Assembly (NCBI RefSeq): GCF_001590905.1 | Contig: NZ_BCTT01000017.1 | Span: 90,171 to 154,170, forward strand | Direction: 5' to 3' | DNA length: 64,000 nucleotides | Source: Serratia grimesii NBRC 13537 | GTDB taxonomy: Bacteria > Pseudomonadota > Gammaproteobacteria > Enterobacterales > Enterobacteriaceae | Shown here: piece after piece, positions 16,615 through 26,487 of the stretch | How positions within the stretch are numbered: the first letter of the stretch is position 1 | Layout: each line of letters opens with the position of its first letter | Notes under the pieces: generated by a model | What the model saw: the letters and a program-made list of their open reading frames with translations, nothing else | Told to the model about the DNA's origin: nothing | The model's database searches: none | Program-made: the position numbers and the translations under genes

Positions 16615-18873
16615 ATGTCGATTAAACGTTATCCGCAACTTGCGCATTGGGGGGCATATACCGCCGTGGTTGAAGACGGCAGGCTTATCCGTTGTGAGCC
16701 TTTTGCCGATGATCCGGATCCTTCCCTGCTGCTCGACTCCATTGCGCCAATGGCCTATTCCGATAAACGTATCCGCAAGCCGGCAGTGCGCCGTTCCTGG
16801 CTGAAAAAGCGTGAAGGCAGTGATCGCACGTTGCGTGGTCGTGAGGATTTTGTTGAGGTTGACTGGGATCTGGCACTCGATCTGGTGGCGGAAGAAAATC
16901 GCCGTGTGCGCGATCGCTATGGCCCTTCAGGCCTGTTTACCGGTTCCTACGGTTGGTCATCCGCCGGTCGTTTGCATCATGCGCGTTCGTTGGTGCGGCG
17001 CTTTTATTTCAGCGGCGGTGGTGGCGTTGATCAGTTGGGTAATTACAGCTGGGGTTCGGCGCAGTTTTTCCTGCCGTATGTGATTGGCACCTTCACCCCA
17101 TTGACCGGGCGTGTGACCAGTTGGCCCAGTGTGGTCGAGCACTGTGAGCTGTTTGTCGCTTTCGGCGGGCTGGCGTTAAAGAATGCCCAAGTGTCCTCTG
17201 GCGGCGCTGCGGAACATTCACTCAAACCGTGGTTGCAGAAGCTGGTACAGAAAGGTACCCCAGTGATCAACATCAGCCCGATGCGTGATGACTGCCCAGC
17301 ATTTGTTAATGCCGAGTGGATCCCTATCCGCCCGAACACTGACGTGGCGTTAATGTTGGCGTTGGCGTATGAAATTCAGCGTCGAGGGGCGCAGGATGAA
17401 GCGTTCCTTTATAGCCACTGTGCCGGTTACGACCAACTGGCGAATTATCTGCGGGGCGTGGATGACGGCGTGGCGAAAACGCCAGAATGGGCCAGCGCCA
17501 TCACCGGCATTCCGGCGGCGCGCATAGCGTTGCTGGCGCAGCAATTGATTGGTGTGCGCAGTTTTATCACTTGTTCTTATTCAGTGCAGCGAGCCCACCG
17601 CGGCGAACAGCCCTACTGGATGATGATAGCGCTGTCGGCGATGCTTGGTCAGGTTGGGCTGCCCGGCGGTGGCTTCTCGTTTGGGCATGGCTCCATGAAC
17701 GGCGTTGGCAACCCGCGAGTGGATACGCCGGGGCCAATGATGCCGGTGGGGGCGAATCCCTGCGGGTTGGCGATCCCGGTTGCGCGTATCTGCGACATGC
17801 TGTTGCAACCCGGTGAATCCTATCAGTTCCGTGGTGAAACATTGCACTATCCGGATATTCATTTGGTGCATTGGGCCGGTGGCAATCCGTTCCATCACCA
17901 CCAGCAGTTAAACCGTCTGGTGGAGGGCTGGCAGAAGCCGGATACGGTGATTGTGCAAGATATCTGGTGGACGCCAGCGGCAAAGATGGCAGATATCGTC
18001 TTGCCGGTCACGACTTCGCTGGAACGTAACGATATTGGCGGTTCATCGCGCGATCGCTATGTGTTAGCGATGCATCAGGCCATTGCACCACTGCATCAGG
18101 CGCGCAACGATTTTGATATTTTTGCCGATTTGGCGGAGCGATTAGGTTATCGCGAGCAATTTACTGAAAATCGTGATGAACGGACCTGGATCGAATCTAT
18201 TTATCAACAGTGCGGGCAGGCACAGGCAGGGACCGGTGTGGAATGGCCCGAATTCGACGATTTCTGGCGTAAAGGTTACGTCGAGCTGCCGGCACCGGCG
18301 AAGGAATTTGTGTTCTTTGACGACTTCCGTGCCGATCCAAAAGCTAACCCGCTGCAAACGCCGAGCGGCAAGATCGAGCTGTTCAGCGAGAAAATCGCCG
18401 GTTATCGCTATGCTGATTTTGCACCGCATCCACAGTGGCAACCACCGGTTGAATGGCTGGGGTCGCCGCAGGCCAAAGAGTGGCCACTGCACCTGATTTC
18501 TATCCAGCCGAGCGACCGCTTGCATAGCCAGATGGATCCTGCACCACTGGCTCAGGGCAATAAAACCGCCGGCCGCGAGACACTGTATATGCACCCTGAG
18601 GATGCAGAAAAACGAGGTATTGCCAATGGCACTGAAGTGCAGGTCAGCAATGCGCGTGGCAGTTGTCTGGCGGGTGTTGCTATTACTGATGGTGTCACGC
18701 GTGGCGTGGTATTGATGGCTACGGGTGCCTGGTTTGATCCGGGGTTTGGTGCCCAACAGTTGCAGGTAGAACAGTCTGGCAACCCCAACGTATTAACGCT
18801 GGATATCGGCACCTCGCCGTTAACTCAGGGGCCGAATGCCATGAGCTGCCTGGTCGAGGTGAGCGCCCGATAA
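16615..18873 (+). CDS. bisC: Molybdopterin-dependent S/N-oxide reductase, BisC-like
   Basis: 752 residues from the ATG at 16615; an upstream frame extension lacks similarity. It belongs to the DMSO reductase family: HWGAYTAVVEDG at the N-terminus, FTGSYGWSSAGRLHHA (the YGW-S motif around the molybdenum serine), GGSSRDRYVLAMHQAI and a C-terminal MGD-binding domain with LHSQMDP. There is no iron-sulfur cysteine motif and no twin-arginine signal, so it is cytoplasmic, like BisC, which reduces biotin-d-sulfoxide and methionine-S-sulfoxide. TorA/TorZ-type TMAO reductases are secreted and therefore less likely. Family firm, substrate inferred. Confidence 0.8.
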   Translation: MSIKRYPQLAHWGAYTAVVEDGRLIRCEPFADDPDPSLLLDSIAPMAYSDKRIRKPAVRRSWLKKREGSDRTLRGREDFVEVDWDLALDLVAEENRRVRDRYGPSGLFTGSYGWSSAGRLHHARSLVRRFYFSGGGGVDQLGNYSWGSAQFFLPYVIGTFTPLTGRVTSWPSVVEHCELFVAFGGLALKNAQVSSGGAAEHSLKPWLQKLVQKGTPVINISPMRDDCPAFVNAEWIPIRPNTDVALMLALAYEIQRRGAQDEAFLYSHCAGYDQLANYLRGVDDGVAKTPEWASAITGIPAARIALLAQQLIGVRSFITCSYSVQRAHRGEQPYWMMIALSAMLGQVGLPGGGFSFGHGSMNGVGNPRVDTPGPMMPVGANPCGLAIPVARICDMLLQPGESYQFRGETLHYPDIHLVHWAGGNPFHHHQQLNRLVEGWQKPDTVIVQDIWWTPAAKMADIVLPVTTSLERNDIGGSSRDRYVLAMHQAIAPLHQARNDFDIFADLAERLGYREQFTENRDERTWIESIYQQCGQAQAGTGVEWPEFDDFWRKGYVELPAPAKEFVFFDDFRADPKANPLQTPSGKIELFSEKIAGYRYADFAPHPQWQPPVEWLGSPQAKEWPLHLISIQPSDRLHSQMDPAPLAQGNKTAGRETLYMHPEDAEKRGIANGTEVQVSNARGSCLAGVAITDGVTRGVVLMATGAWFDPGFGAQQLQVEQSGNPNVLTLDIGTSPLTQGPNAMSCLVEVSAR

Positions 18874-18939
18874 ACAGCTGCTTACACTTTGCGCCTTAAT
18901 GTTGCGATTGCCTGCTGGCTGGTATTTGGCAGCACAGGG

Positions 18940-18945
18940 TAAATT
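18940..18945 (+). promoter_or_regulatory. -10 element of the first Omr RNA
   Basis: TAAATT hexamer 6 nt before the expected +1 at 18952. The -35 region is weak, as expected for an OmpR-activated promoter. Confidence 0.45.
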
Positions 18946-18951
18946 GAACGT

Positions 18952-19043
18952 CCCAGAGGTATTGATTGGTGAGTCTCAGCAACTTGTTTGTTGAACCCAT
19001 ATTAATTTGCACCAACCTACGCAGATGCGTAGGTTTTTTTTTT
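18952..19043 (+). ncRNA. omrA: OmrA/OmrB small RNA, copy 1
   Basis: The 5' end CCCAGAGGTATTGATTGG and the 3' terminator (ACCTACGCAGATGCGTAGGT followed by a run of ten or more T) match the E. coli OmrA/OmrB RNAs, including location between galR and aas. These Hfq-binding RNAs are made under OmpR/EnvZ control and use the 5' end to repress outer-membrane protein and curli regulator mRNAs. The middle part differs from copy 2, as in E. coli. Which copy is the OmrA ortholog is not decided by sequence. Confidence 0.93.
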
Positions 19044-19213
19044 GCCTGAAGCTCAACCCACCCACCTACACAAAATCCTATTTTGTATTTTTCTCGCACA
19101 GGATTGTTTAGCTTTCATTGAGTTATTTCCACTGAACGCGGGAAATTTACAGCTGGTTGCATTTAGAGCAAAACTCTTGCGATTGATCGGTAGTTTCTTA
19201 ATCGGCACCTCTC

Positions 19214-19219
19214 TAGAGT
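19214..19219 (+). promoter_or_regulatory. -10 element of the second Omr RNA
   Basis: TAGAGT hexamer 7 nt before the expected +1 at 19227. Confidence 0.4.
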
Positions 19220-19226
19220 AGGTGAT

Positions 19227-19320
19227 CCCAGAGGTATTGATTGGTGAGAAATCAGCATACTCTGTATGTTGAAGCCATTTTCAATTGCACCAACCTACGC
19301 GGATGCGTAGGTTTTTTTTT
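19227..19320 (+). ncRNA. omrB: OmrA/OmrB small RNA, copy 2
   Basis: Second tandem copy, with the same first 22 bases as copy 1, a different central region and the terminator stem ACCTACGCGGATGCGTAGGT plus nine T. Separated from copy 1 by about 180 bp holding its own promoter. It ends 65 bp before aas. Confidence 0.93.
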
Positions 19321-19385
19321 GCCTGCCATATAGTATTCTTTTCCCTACAACCATTTACGCTCATCTTGGCCAAAGGGAGAAGGGC

Positions 19386-21539
19386 ATGATTTTTTCTATG
19401 CTGCGGGTGTTGTTCCGCCTGTTGTATCGGGTACGCGTCGAGGGTGACGTCCGGCATTTTGATCAGCAAAAACTGCTAATTACGCCCAATCATATCTCCT
19501 TCCTTGATGGCATTTTGTTGGCGTTGTTCTTACCGATCAAACCGGTGTTTGCTGTTTATGCCAGCATTGGCGATCGCTGGTTTATGCGCTGGCTGCGACC
19601 TTATATCGATTTTGTCTCGCTCGATCCTACCAAACCTATGGCTATCAAGCAGTTGGTGCGCATGGTGGAACAGGGGCGGCCGATTGTGGTTTTTCCTGAA
19701 GGGCGAATTACCGTTACCGGCTCGTTGATGAAGGTTTACGATGGTGCGGCCTTTATTGCCGCCAAATCGGGGGCGACCCTGGTGCCCATTCGGCTCGATG
19801 GCGCTGAGTTCAGCCCCTTTGGTCGTATGGCTGGGGTGTTTAAGATTCGTTGGTTCCCACAGATAAGCATCCGTATCTTACCCCCAACGTCACTGCCGAT
19901 GCCGGTTGCACCACGTGCCCGCGATCGCCGTGCGCTAGCTGGGGACCGTTTGCATCAGATTATGATGCAGGCGCGCATGGATACCCGTGAACCACAGACT
20001 TTGTTTCAGGGCCTGCTGGCGGCACAGCACCGTTACGGTAGCGGTAAGCCGTGCATCGAGGATATTAACTTTAAGGAAGACAGCTACCAGACTTTGATCA
20101 AAAAGGCACTGGGTGTCAGCCGTATCCTGCAACGCTTTACAGCCGAGGCTGAGCATGTCGGCATGTTATTGCCGAATGCCACTATCACCGTCGCGGCGAT
20201 TTTTGGCGCTTCGCTGCGTAACCGCATTCCGGCGATGCTCAATTACACAGCCGGATCCAATGGCCTGAAAAGTGCCATGACCGCCGCCAATATCAAAACT
20301 ATTGTCACTTCGCGCCAGTTTCTGGAGAAGGGCAAACTGACACATTTGCCGCAGCAGGTACCTGAAGCTAACTGGGTGTACCTGGAGGATCTGAAAGACA
20401 CCGTTACTCTGACAGACAAGCTGTGGATCCTGCGTCATCTGTTCCAACCGGCACGGGCCATGCTGCCGCAGCAACCGAACGATGCAGCACTGATCCTGTT
20501 TACCTCGGGGTCGGAAGGCAATCCGAAAGGCGTGGTGCATTCTCACGCCAGCCTGTTGGCCAACGTAGAACAGATCCGGACCATCGCCGATTTCACCCCG
20601 CGTGACCGCTTTATGTCATCGCTGCCGTTATTCCACTCGTTCGGCCTGACGGTCGGTCTGCTGACCCCCCTGATGACCGGCAGCCGTATTTTCCTTTACC
20701 CCAGCCCGCTGCATTACCGTGTGGTGCCGGAGCTGGTGTACGACCGTAACTGCACCGTACTGTTCGGCACAGCGACCTTCCTCAATAACTATGCGCGTTT
20801 CGCTCACCCCTATGATTTTGCCCGTTTGCGCTATGTGGTTGCCGGTGCGGAAAAGCTGGCGGACAGCACCAAACAGATTTATCAGGACAAATACGGCATC
20901 CGTATTCTGGAAGGTTATGGGGTGACTGAATGCGCACCGGTGGTGTCGATCAACGTGCCGCTGGCGGCCAAAGTGGGTACCGTCGGCCGTATTATGCCGA
21001 ACATGGAGGCGCGGCTGATAAAGGTGCCAGGTATTGATAACGGCGGGCGTCTACAGTTGAAGGGGCCGAATATCATGAAAGGCTATCTGCGGGTGGAGCG
21101 TCCGGGCGAACTGGAACCACCGGCGGCAGAAGATGAACAGGGTAACCTGCAACCGGGTTGGTACGATACCGGCGATATCGTCACATTAGACGACCAAGGT
21201 TACTGCGTGATCCGTGGCCGGGTGAAGCGTTTTGCCAAACTGGCGGGCGAAATGGTTTCGCTAGAGAGCGTTGAACTGTTGGCACAACGCGTCGCGCCAG
21301 AAGGGCAGCACGCTGCCACGGTGAAAAGCGACAGCAGCAAGGGTGAAGCGCTGGTTCTGTTTACCACAGCAACTGGCATGACCCGCGAAGCTTTGCTGCG
21401 GGTGGCACGTGAATTGGGCAGCCCTGAACTGACGGTACCGCGTGATATCCGTATTTTGAAAACCTTACCGGTGCTGGGCAGCGGTAAGCCGGATTTTGTG
21501 ACTCTGCGTAACATGGCTGAACAGCCGGAGACTGTCTGA
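19386..21539 (+). CDS. aas: Bifunctional 2-acylglycerophosphoethanolamine acyltransferase / acyl-ACP synthetase
   Basis: 717 residues, E. coli Aas length. N-terminal acyltransferase domain (about 1-190) with the motif [11 protein letters not shown] (HxxxxD) and FPEGRIT; C-terminal AMP-forming acyl-activating domain with [31 protein letters not shown] and YDTGDIV. It reacylates lysophosphatidylethanolamine at the inner membrane, with ACP-bound acyl chains made from free fatty acid. The stop overlaps the lplT start (TGATG), so the two are translated together and work together. Confidence 0.97.
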   Translation: MIFSMLRVLFRLLYRVRVEGDVRHFDQQKLLITPNHISFLDGILLALFLPIKPVFAVYASIGDRWFMRWLRPYIDFVSLDPTKPMAIKQLVRMVEQGRPIVVFPEGRITVTGSLMKVYDGAAFIAAKSGATLVPIRLDGAEFSPFGRMAGVFKIRWFPQISIRILPPTSLPMPVAPRARDRRALAGDRLHQIMMQARMDTREPQTLFQGLLAAQHRYGSGKPCIEDINFKEDSYQTLIKKALGVSRILQRFTAEAEHVGMLLPNATITVAAIFGASLRNRIPAMLNYTAGSNGLKSAMTAANIKTIVTSRQFLEKGKLTHLPQQVPEANWVYLEDLKDTVTLTDKLWILRHLFQPARAMLPQQPNDAALILFTSGSEGNPKGVVHSHASLLANVEQIRTIADFTPRDRFMSSLPLFHSFGLTVGLLTPLMTGSRIFLYPSPLHYRVVPELVYDRNCTVLFGTATFLNNYARFAHPYDFARLRYVVAGAEKLADSTKQIYQDKYGIRILEGYGVTECAPVVSINVPLAAKVGTVGRIMPNMEARLIKVPGIDNGGRLQLKGPNIMKGYLRVERPGELEPPAAEDEQGNLQPGWYDTGDIVTLDDQGYCVIRGRVKRFAKLAGEMVSLESVELLAQRVAPEGQHAATVKSDSSKGEALVLFTTATGMTREALLRVARELGSPELTVPRDIRILKTLPVLGSGKPDFVTLRNMAEQPETV

Positions 21540-22735
21540 TGAACCCGACGTTGAATACTGATTCACCCTTGCTTTCGCGCAGTATGATTGCTGTGATTTG
21601 CGCCCAGTTTCTGTCCGCTTTTGGCGACAATGCGTTGCTGTTCGCCACGCTGGCGTTGATCAAGCAACAGCTTTACCCCGACTGGAGCCAGCCGATTTTG
21701 CAGATGGCATTTGTTGCCACCTATATAATCCTGGCGCCCTTTGTCGGCCAGGTCGCAGACAGTTTCGCCAAGGGCCGGGTGATGATGGTGGCCAATGGAT
21801 TGAAGCTGGCCGGCGCACTGGTCATCTGTTTTGGGCTTAATCCGTTCCTCGGCTATACCCTGGTGGGTGTAGGTGCCGCAGCCTATTCGCCGGCCAAGTA
21901 CGGCATTCTGGGGGAGATCACCAGCGGCGAAAAGTTGGTCAAGGCTAACGGCCTGATGGAGGCTTCTACCATCGCAGCCATCCTGACTGGCTCAGTGGCC
22001 GGCGGCATATTGGCCGACTGGCACATTGTGGCGGCGCTGGCGGTGTGTGCGGTGGTTTACGCGGCGGCGGTGATCGCCAATCTGTATATTCCTCGCTTGC
22101 CGGCGGCACATCCGGCGGTTTCCTGGACGCCGCGTGCCATGACGCAGGCTTTCTTCAACGCCTGTGTGGTGTTGTGGCGCGACGGTCAGACACGTTTCTC
22201 TTTGATCGGTACCAGCCTGTTTTGGGGGGCTGGGGTCACGCTGCGCTTCCTGTTAGTGCTGTGGGTGCCGGTGGCACTCGGTATCGCCGACAACGCTACG
22301 CCGACGTTGCTCAATGCGATGGTGGCGGTCGGGATAGTGATAGGGGCCGGTGCGGCTGCACGCTTTGTCACGCTGGAAACGGTGAAACGCTGCATGCCTG
22401 CCGGGATCCTGATCGGTGTCGCTGTAGCGGTATTTGCACTGCAAACGACGCTGTTTAACGCCTATGCGGTACTGTTGATTATCGGCGTTTTGGGCGGCTT
22501 CTTTGTGGTGCCGCTGAATGCGCTATTACAGGAGCGGGGCAAAAACTCGGTGGGCGCAGGCAATGCGATCGCGGTACAGAATTTAGGGGAAAACACCGCA
22601 ATGTTGCTGATGCTCGGCCTGTATTCTCTGGCGGTGAAAGTTAGTGTGCCGGTGGTTGGCGTAGGGATAGGTTTTGGCGTGGTGTTTGCGCTGGCGATAA
22701 GTGCGTTGTGGTTGTCGCAACGGCGGGAAAAATAA
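21539..22735 (+). CDS. lplT: Lysophospholipid transporter LplT
   Basis: 398-residue MFS-type membrane protein. Signatures include [14 protein letters not shown] near the N-terminus and [14 protein letters not shown]. It flips lysophospholipids across the inner membrane and hands them to Aas for reacylation. It overlaps aas by 1 bp. Confidence 0.96.
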   Translation: MNPTLNTDSPLLSRSMIAVICAQFLSAFGDNALLFATLALIKQQLYPDWSQPILQMAFVATYIILAPFVGQVADSFAKGRVMMVANGLKLAGALVICFGLNPFLGYTLVGVGAAAYSPAKYGILGEITSGEKLVKANGLMEASTIAAILTGSVAGGILADWHIVAALAVCAVVYAAAVIANLYIPRLPAAHPAVSWTPRAMTQAFFNACVVLWRDGQTRFSLIGTSLFWGAGVTLRFLLVLWVPVALGIADNATPTLLNAMVAVGIVIGAGAAARFVTLETVKRCMPAGILIGVAVAVFALQTTLFNAYAVLLIIGVLGGFFVVPLNALLQERGKNSVGAGNAIAVQNLGENTAMLLMLGLYSLAVKVSVPVVGVGIGFGVVFALAISALWLSQRREK

Positions 22736-22739
22736 CAGA

Positions 22740-22762
22740 TGGGGCGCGGTTTACGCGCCCCA
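22740..22762. terminator. GC-rich hairpin between convergent lplT and tas
   Basis: Stem TGGGGCGCG / CGCGCCCCA with loop GTTTA, 4 bp after the lplT stop and 6 bp before the tas stop; no strong T-tract. Confidence 0.55.
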
Positions 22763-22768
22763 CATGAT

Positions 22769-23809
22769 TTATGGTGCAGGAATAGTAAAGCGGGTATGGA
22801 TTTCTTCCAGCCCTTGAAGAACGTCTTCATTCAACACCACGTCGAAACTGTCGATGTTGGTTTTCAATTGTTCCAGCGTGGTGGCACCCAGCAGGGTGCT
22901 GGCAACAAAGGGTTGCTGACGTACAAACGCCAGCGCCATTTGCGACGGATCCAGCCCATGCTTTTTGGCTAATGCGACATACTCGGCAATTGCCAACTGC
23001 GTTTGCGGTGCAGAATAGCGGTTAAAACGACTAAATAGCGTATTACGCGCTCCAGCCGGCTTGGCGCCGTTCAGATATTTGCCGCTGAGTGTACCGAACG
23101 CCAGGCTGGAATAGGCCAGCAGTTCGACGCCCTCATGCTGGCTGATCTCGGCCAGGGCTATCTCAAAACTGCGGTTCAGCAAGCTGTAGGGGTTCTGAAT
23201 AGAGACGATGCGCGGCAACTCGTGCTTTTCAGCCAATTGCAGATAACGCATCACGCCCCATGGCGTTTCATTAGACACCCCGATATAGCGGATTTTACCG
23301 GCACGCACCTGTTCGGTCAGGGCTTCCAGCGTTTCCAGCAAGGTAACAGTGGCTTTATCTTCGGTGTATTGGTAATTGAGCTTACCGAAGAAATTGGTCG
23401 CACGCTGCGGCCAATGCAGTTGGTAGAGATCGAGATAATCTGTGTTTAGTCGCTTCAGGCTGGCATCCAGCGCGGCGCGGATATTTTTTCGGTCTAATGC
23501 CTGCTGTGGGCGAATGCTGCTATCGGTGCCACGCACCGGCCCGGCGATCTTGCTGGCCAGCACGATTTTCTCACGATTGCCGCGTGCCTTGATCCAACTG
23601 CCGATATATTGCTCAGTCAGCCCCTGGGTTTCTGGACGGGGCGGTACCGGATACATCTCTGCGGTGTCGATCAGGTTGACGCCAGCGGCTAATGCATAGT
23701 CGAGTTGCGCATGGGCATCGGCTTCACTGTTCTGTTCGCCAAAGGTCATGGTGCCCAGTCCCAGCACGCTCACTTCTAAAGAACTGTGGGGAATACGGTG
23801 GTATTGCAT
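22769..23809 (-). CDS. tas: NADP(H)-dependent aldo-keto reductase Tas
   Basis: 346 residues, exactly the E. coli Tas length. The aldo-keto reductase barrel shows DTAEMYPVPPRPETQG, the catalytic Lys and His regions ASKIAGP and YQLHWPQR, and GVSNETPWGVM. The ATG at 23809 follows GGAAGG; the longer frame to 23887 is unlikely. E. coli Tas suppresses tyrosine auxotrophy of some mutants; its natural substrate is unclear. An 18-bp palindrome lies 88 bp upstream. Confidence 0.94.
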   Translation of the reverse strand: MQYHRIPHSSLEVSVLGLGTMTFGEQNSEADAHAQLDYALAAGVNLIDTAEMYPVPPRPETQGLTEQYIGSWIKARGNREKIVLASKIAGPVRGTDSSIRPQQALDRKNIRAALDASLKRLNTDYLDLYQLHWPQRATNFFGKLNYQYTEDKATVTLLETLEALTEQVRAGKIRYIGVSNETPWGVMRYLQLAEKHELPRIVSIQNPYSLLNRSFEIALAEISQHEGVELLAYSSLAFGTLSGKYLNGAKPAGARNTLFSRFNRYSAPQTQLAIAEYVALAKKHGLDPSQMALAFVRQQPFVASTLLGATTLEQLKTNIDSFDVVLNEDVLQGLEEIHTRFTIPAP

Positions 23810-23896
23810 TAACGGCCTTCCTTTCATGTTAGCGCTTACGGGCTGTACCGCCCGGTGAAACAGGAGCCAAAGGGCAGGCTGTGGCAAACAACCTGC

Positions 23897-23914
23897 AAGG
23901 CGGTATACCGCCTT
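23897..23914. promoter_or_regulatory. 18-bp perfect palindrome upstream of tas
   Basis: AAGGCGGTATACCGCCTT is perfectly symmetric with no loop, so it looks like an operator for a dimeric regulator rather than a terminator. The central TATA suggests overlap with promoter DNA. Binding protein unknown. Confidence 0.4.
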
Positions 23915-24009
23915 TCTCGACTATAACCAAGCGGAGAAGATGGGGGAAGTGGATTCAGCGCGAGGGGAGGCTATCGCGCACCATAGGGGGACAGACCGTA
24001 CATTCTTGA

Positions 24010-24049
24010 CGCTGCATCTGTATTGGCTGTTGGCAGCCTTGATGCAGCG
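24010..24049. other. Two-level stem-loop between ygdR and tas
   Basis: Outer stem CGCTGCATC / GATGCAGCG encloses an inner stem GGCTG / CAGCC. It starts 28 bp after the ygdR stop on the minus strand. No T-run follows. Possibly an mRNA 3'-end stabilising structure or attenuator between ygdR and tas. Confidence 0.4.
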
Positions 24050-24076
24050 CCAATAATTTAAGAGATAGCGAGGGAA

Positions 24077-24295
24077 TTAACGCTCAATAACCTGTGAAAC
24101 CTGATCACCGTTGATTTGGCGGTGGTTACCTTTTTCATCTTTATAGCTGATCAGGCCGGTATCTTTGTCGATTTCCGGTTTACCCTGGGTCAGGATCATA
24201 TTGCCGTCTTTAGTTGCCATGACGTAATCGCTGGAACATCCCGCCAACCCGGCGGCGATAACCAGTGCAGAAACTGCCATTACCCACTTTTTCAT
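24077..24295 (-). CDS. ygdR: YgdI/YgdR-family small lipoprotein
   Basis: 72 residues. Lipoprotein signal peptide with lipobox LAGC (Cys about 20), then the short SH3-like YgdI/YgdR domain ([20 protein letters not shown], then ISYKDEKGN). Serine after the cysteine predicts outer-membrane sorting by Lol. Function unknown. A paralogue, ygdI, lies at 52.7 kb in the same window. Confidence 0.93.
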   Translation of the reverse strand: MKKWVMAVSALVIAAGLAGCSSDYVMATKDGNMILTQGKPEIDKDTGLISYKDEKGNHRQINGDQVSQVIER

Positions 24296-24435
24296 CCTGC
24301 CGATCCTCGTTTATGTATGCAGAAAAGAAGTCTCTTCTTAGATTAGCAAACTATAGATGTGCCGTGTTTCGGATAAGTCCTTATCTCTGTAAGAGAAAGT
24401 AGGGTGGAACGGTAGGGAGGAAGGCAGACAGTATT

Positions 24436-24462
24436 GCGGGAGCGGCTTTTGCACGCTCCCGC
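24436..24462 (-). terminator. Hairpin after ygdQ
   Basis: Perfect 9-bp stem GCGGGAGCG / CGCTCCCGC with a 9-base loop, 7 bp beyond the ygdQ stop on the minus strand. T-tract poor. Confidence 0.5.
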
Positions 24463-24469
24463 AGAGGAA

Positions 24470-25186
24470 TTACTCAGATACCTGCTTTTTCTTGCTGCGC
24501 ATCAAATTGAGCGCTTCGACCGACATTGAGAAGAACATCGCAAAGTAAATGTAGCCTTTAGGCACATGTATCTGGAAACTTTCCAGCATCAGCGTGAAGC
24601 CGACTAGGATCAGGAATGCCAGCGCCAGCATTTTCACCGAAGGGTGGCGGTTAACAAACTCGCCAATCGGGCGGGCGGCAAACATCATGACGCCAACAGC
24701 AATGACCACTGCCGCCATCATGATAAACAGGTGGTCAGACAGACCCACTGCGGTGATCACCGAGTCCAGACTGAAAATGATATCCAACAGCATAATTTGT
24801 ACGATGGCACCGAGGAAACCGTACACTTTCGTGTTGTGTTCTTCCTCTGAGCCTTCGATGGTTTCATGAATCTCTTTACTGGCTTTCCAAATCAGGAACA
24901 GCCCGCCCAGAAGCAGGATCAGATCGCGTGCCGAGATACTGTGTTCCATCACGGTAAACAGCGGATGGGTCAGACGGATCACCCAAGCGATAGAGGCCAG
25001 CAGCCCCAGTCGCATTAACATTGCACCTGCCAACCCGATACGGCGCGCTTTGTTCTGTTGCGCTTTCGGCAGTTTGGACACCACCAGGGAAAGGAAAATA
25101 ATGTTATCAATACCCAGAACGATCTCAAGAATGGTCAGCGTACCTAACGCTAACCAGGCATTGGGATCCACAATCCACTCGAACAT
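24470..25186 (-). CDS. ygdQ: TerC-family integral membrane protein YgdQ
   Basis: 238 residues, about seven membrane helices. Characteristic TerC motifs: LEIVLGIDNIIFLSLV near the N-terminus and LLDIIFSLDSVITAVGLSD in the middle, each with a conserved acidic residue in a helix. The family is linked to metal (Mn2+, Ca2+) export and tellurite resistance; the specific role of YgdQ is not established. The ATG at 25186 matches the E. coli start. Confidence 0.9.
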   Translation of the reverse strand: MFEWIVDPNAWLALGTLTILEIVLGIDNIIFLSLVVSKLPKAQQNKARRIGLAGAMLMRLGLLASIAWVIRLTHPLFTVMEHSISARDLILLLGGLFLIWKASKEIHETIEGSEEEHNTKVYGFLGAIVQIMLLDIIFSLDSVITAVGLSDHLFIMMAAVVIAVGVMMFAARPIGEFVNRHPSVKMLALAFLILVGFTLMLESFQIHVPKGYIYFAMFFSMSVEALNLMRSKKKQVSE

Positions 25187-25280
25187 TGCCCAGCACACCT
25201 TAATAAAAAGCCAAGGCTGAATTATACCCGTTTATTGATACGGCGACACCGTTAGCTAAACGCGGTCTAAACAAAAGTGA

Positions 25281-25967
25281 TCAGATGAAAAAATGTCTTG
25301 CCAATAATGCGCCGGTAAAGCTTTTTTTCAGATAAAAGCCGCGCGGCAAGGTGAGGATAGGCTGACCGTGCTCGCCGATGGCTTCGGTTAGCGCTTTACT
25401 GTTGGCTGCCTTGGGCCGCAGTTGCAGTACTTCCCCGTGCCGGGCCGTGATCCGTTCAACGTGGCCGAGCACGATCAAATCCATCAGTTCTTCCCAGTCA
25501 CGGCGTAGCATCTCTTCTTCAGCAGCATTCGGGCTCCATAACAAGGGTGAACCGATGCGACGTTGTGCCAGCGGGATTTGCCGTTCACCTTCAACCGGGA
25601 TCCACAATACGCGCGCCAGTTTATAGCGTACGTGGCTGCTGGCCCAGGTTACACCGCTATTGCCGGTTAAAGGGGCAACGCAGACGAAGGTGGTCTCCAG
25701 TGGTTTACCGGTGGCATCTATCGGGATCGTTTTTAACTCAATACCCAACTCGGGGAAATCCTGCTCTGGTTTGCTGCCAGCCATGGCACCAAGGTATTGC
25801 TCCAATAGCATGCCAACCCAACCTTTATCACGCTTTAGGTCATTGGGAATAGCCAGCTGTGCACGCTCGGCCAGTTCACCCAGACTACAACCGGCTAGCT
25901 GCTGCGCCCGTTCAAACAGCTGTTGCTCATTTTCTGGAGGAGGGGGCAGAGGAGATAAAAACGCCAT
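25281..25967 (-). CDS. mutH: DNA mismatch repair endonuclease MutH
   Basis: 228 residues. The restriction-enzyme-like active site is intact: Asp70, Glu77 and Lys79 in [10 protein letters not shown]. MutH nicks the unmethylated strand at hemimethylated GATC after activation by MutS and MutL, so the organism should carry Dam methylation. Transcribed divergently from rppH over a 696-bp gap. Confidence 0.97.
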   Translation of the reverse strand: MAFLSPLPPPPENEQQLFERAQQLAGCSLGELAERAQLAIPNDLKRDKGWVGMLLEQYLGAMAGSKPEQDFPELGIELKTIPIDATGKPLETTFVCVAPLTGNSGVTWASSHVRYKLARVLWIPVEGERQIPLAQRRIGSPLLWSPNAAEEEMLRRDWEELMDLIVLGHVERITARHGEVLQLRPKAANSKALTEAIGEHGQPILTLPRGFYLKKSFTGALLARHFFI

Positions 25968-26162
25968 AATACAAGCCTGTTAGATTTGGTTGAAAAACGT
26001 ACTGCATTTGTACACAGATAACTTTTGTCGGAAACGGCTGGGGAAAAGAATAATAGTAGCATGATTTTTCATGACTTTTTTTCTGACGCATGGCGGGGGA
26101 AAAATTCCTGACGACGCTTGTGCACCAGAAGCCACCGACAATAAACAGGATCTTACACCTAT

Positions 26163-26171
26163 TTATCCACA
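26163..26171 (+). promoter_or_regulatory. DnaA box (perfect consensus)
   Basis: TTATCCACA, the high-affinity DnaA recognition sequence. Confidence 0.7.
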
Positions 26172-26281
26172 GATTTATGGGATAACCCAAATTTTTGCCG
26201 ATCACTGGTTCGATTTACAGCCTTGACGTGGGCACTTTTTTGCGAAATTGTCCGTTTTGTGCGTAACTTACGCGAATAATC

Positions 26282-26290
26282 TGTGGATAA
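26282..26290 (-). promoter_or_regulatory. DnaA box (perfect consensus)
   Basis: TGTGGATAA on the plus strand, i.e. TTATCCACA on the minus strand, 119 bp from the first box and in opposite orientation. Confidence 0.7.
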
Positions 26291-26365
26291 AAACGACGTT
26301 GGTGGATCTTTCGCCAGCGTCGGATCCTAAGCGGACATAGATCACATTTTTACTCTATACATGTC

Positions 26366-26374
26366 TGTTGATAA
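26366..26374 (-). promoter_or_regulatory. DnaA box (one mismatch)
   Basis: TGTTGATAA, i.e. TTATCAACA on the minus strand, one change from consensus. Confidence 0.4.
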
Positions 26375-26478
26375 GGCTGTAATTGCTTATTTTAAAACGA
26401 TTAATGTGATTTTTATTTTTTCTTGGTTTTTGAGCTCCCCAGAGTTTTACCGGCTTATCCCTTGAGTTCTTCACACAC

Positions 26479-26487
26479 CTATCCACA
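26479..26487 (+). promoter_or_regulatory. DnaA box (one mismatch)
   Basis: CTATCCACA, one change from consensus at the first position. Confidence 0.4.

Noticed and set aside
18952..19320. Two similar blocks that might be a transposon duplication
   Set aside because: They are the tandem OmrA/OmrB RNA genes conserved at this locus.
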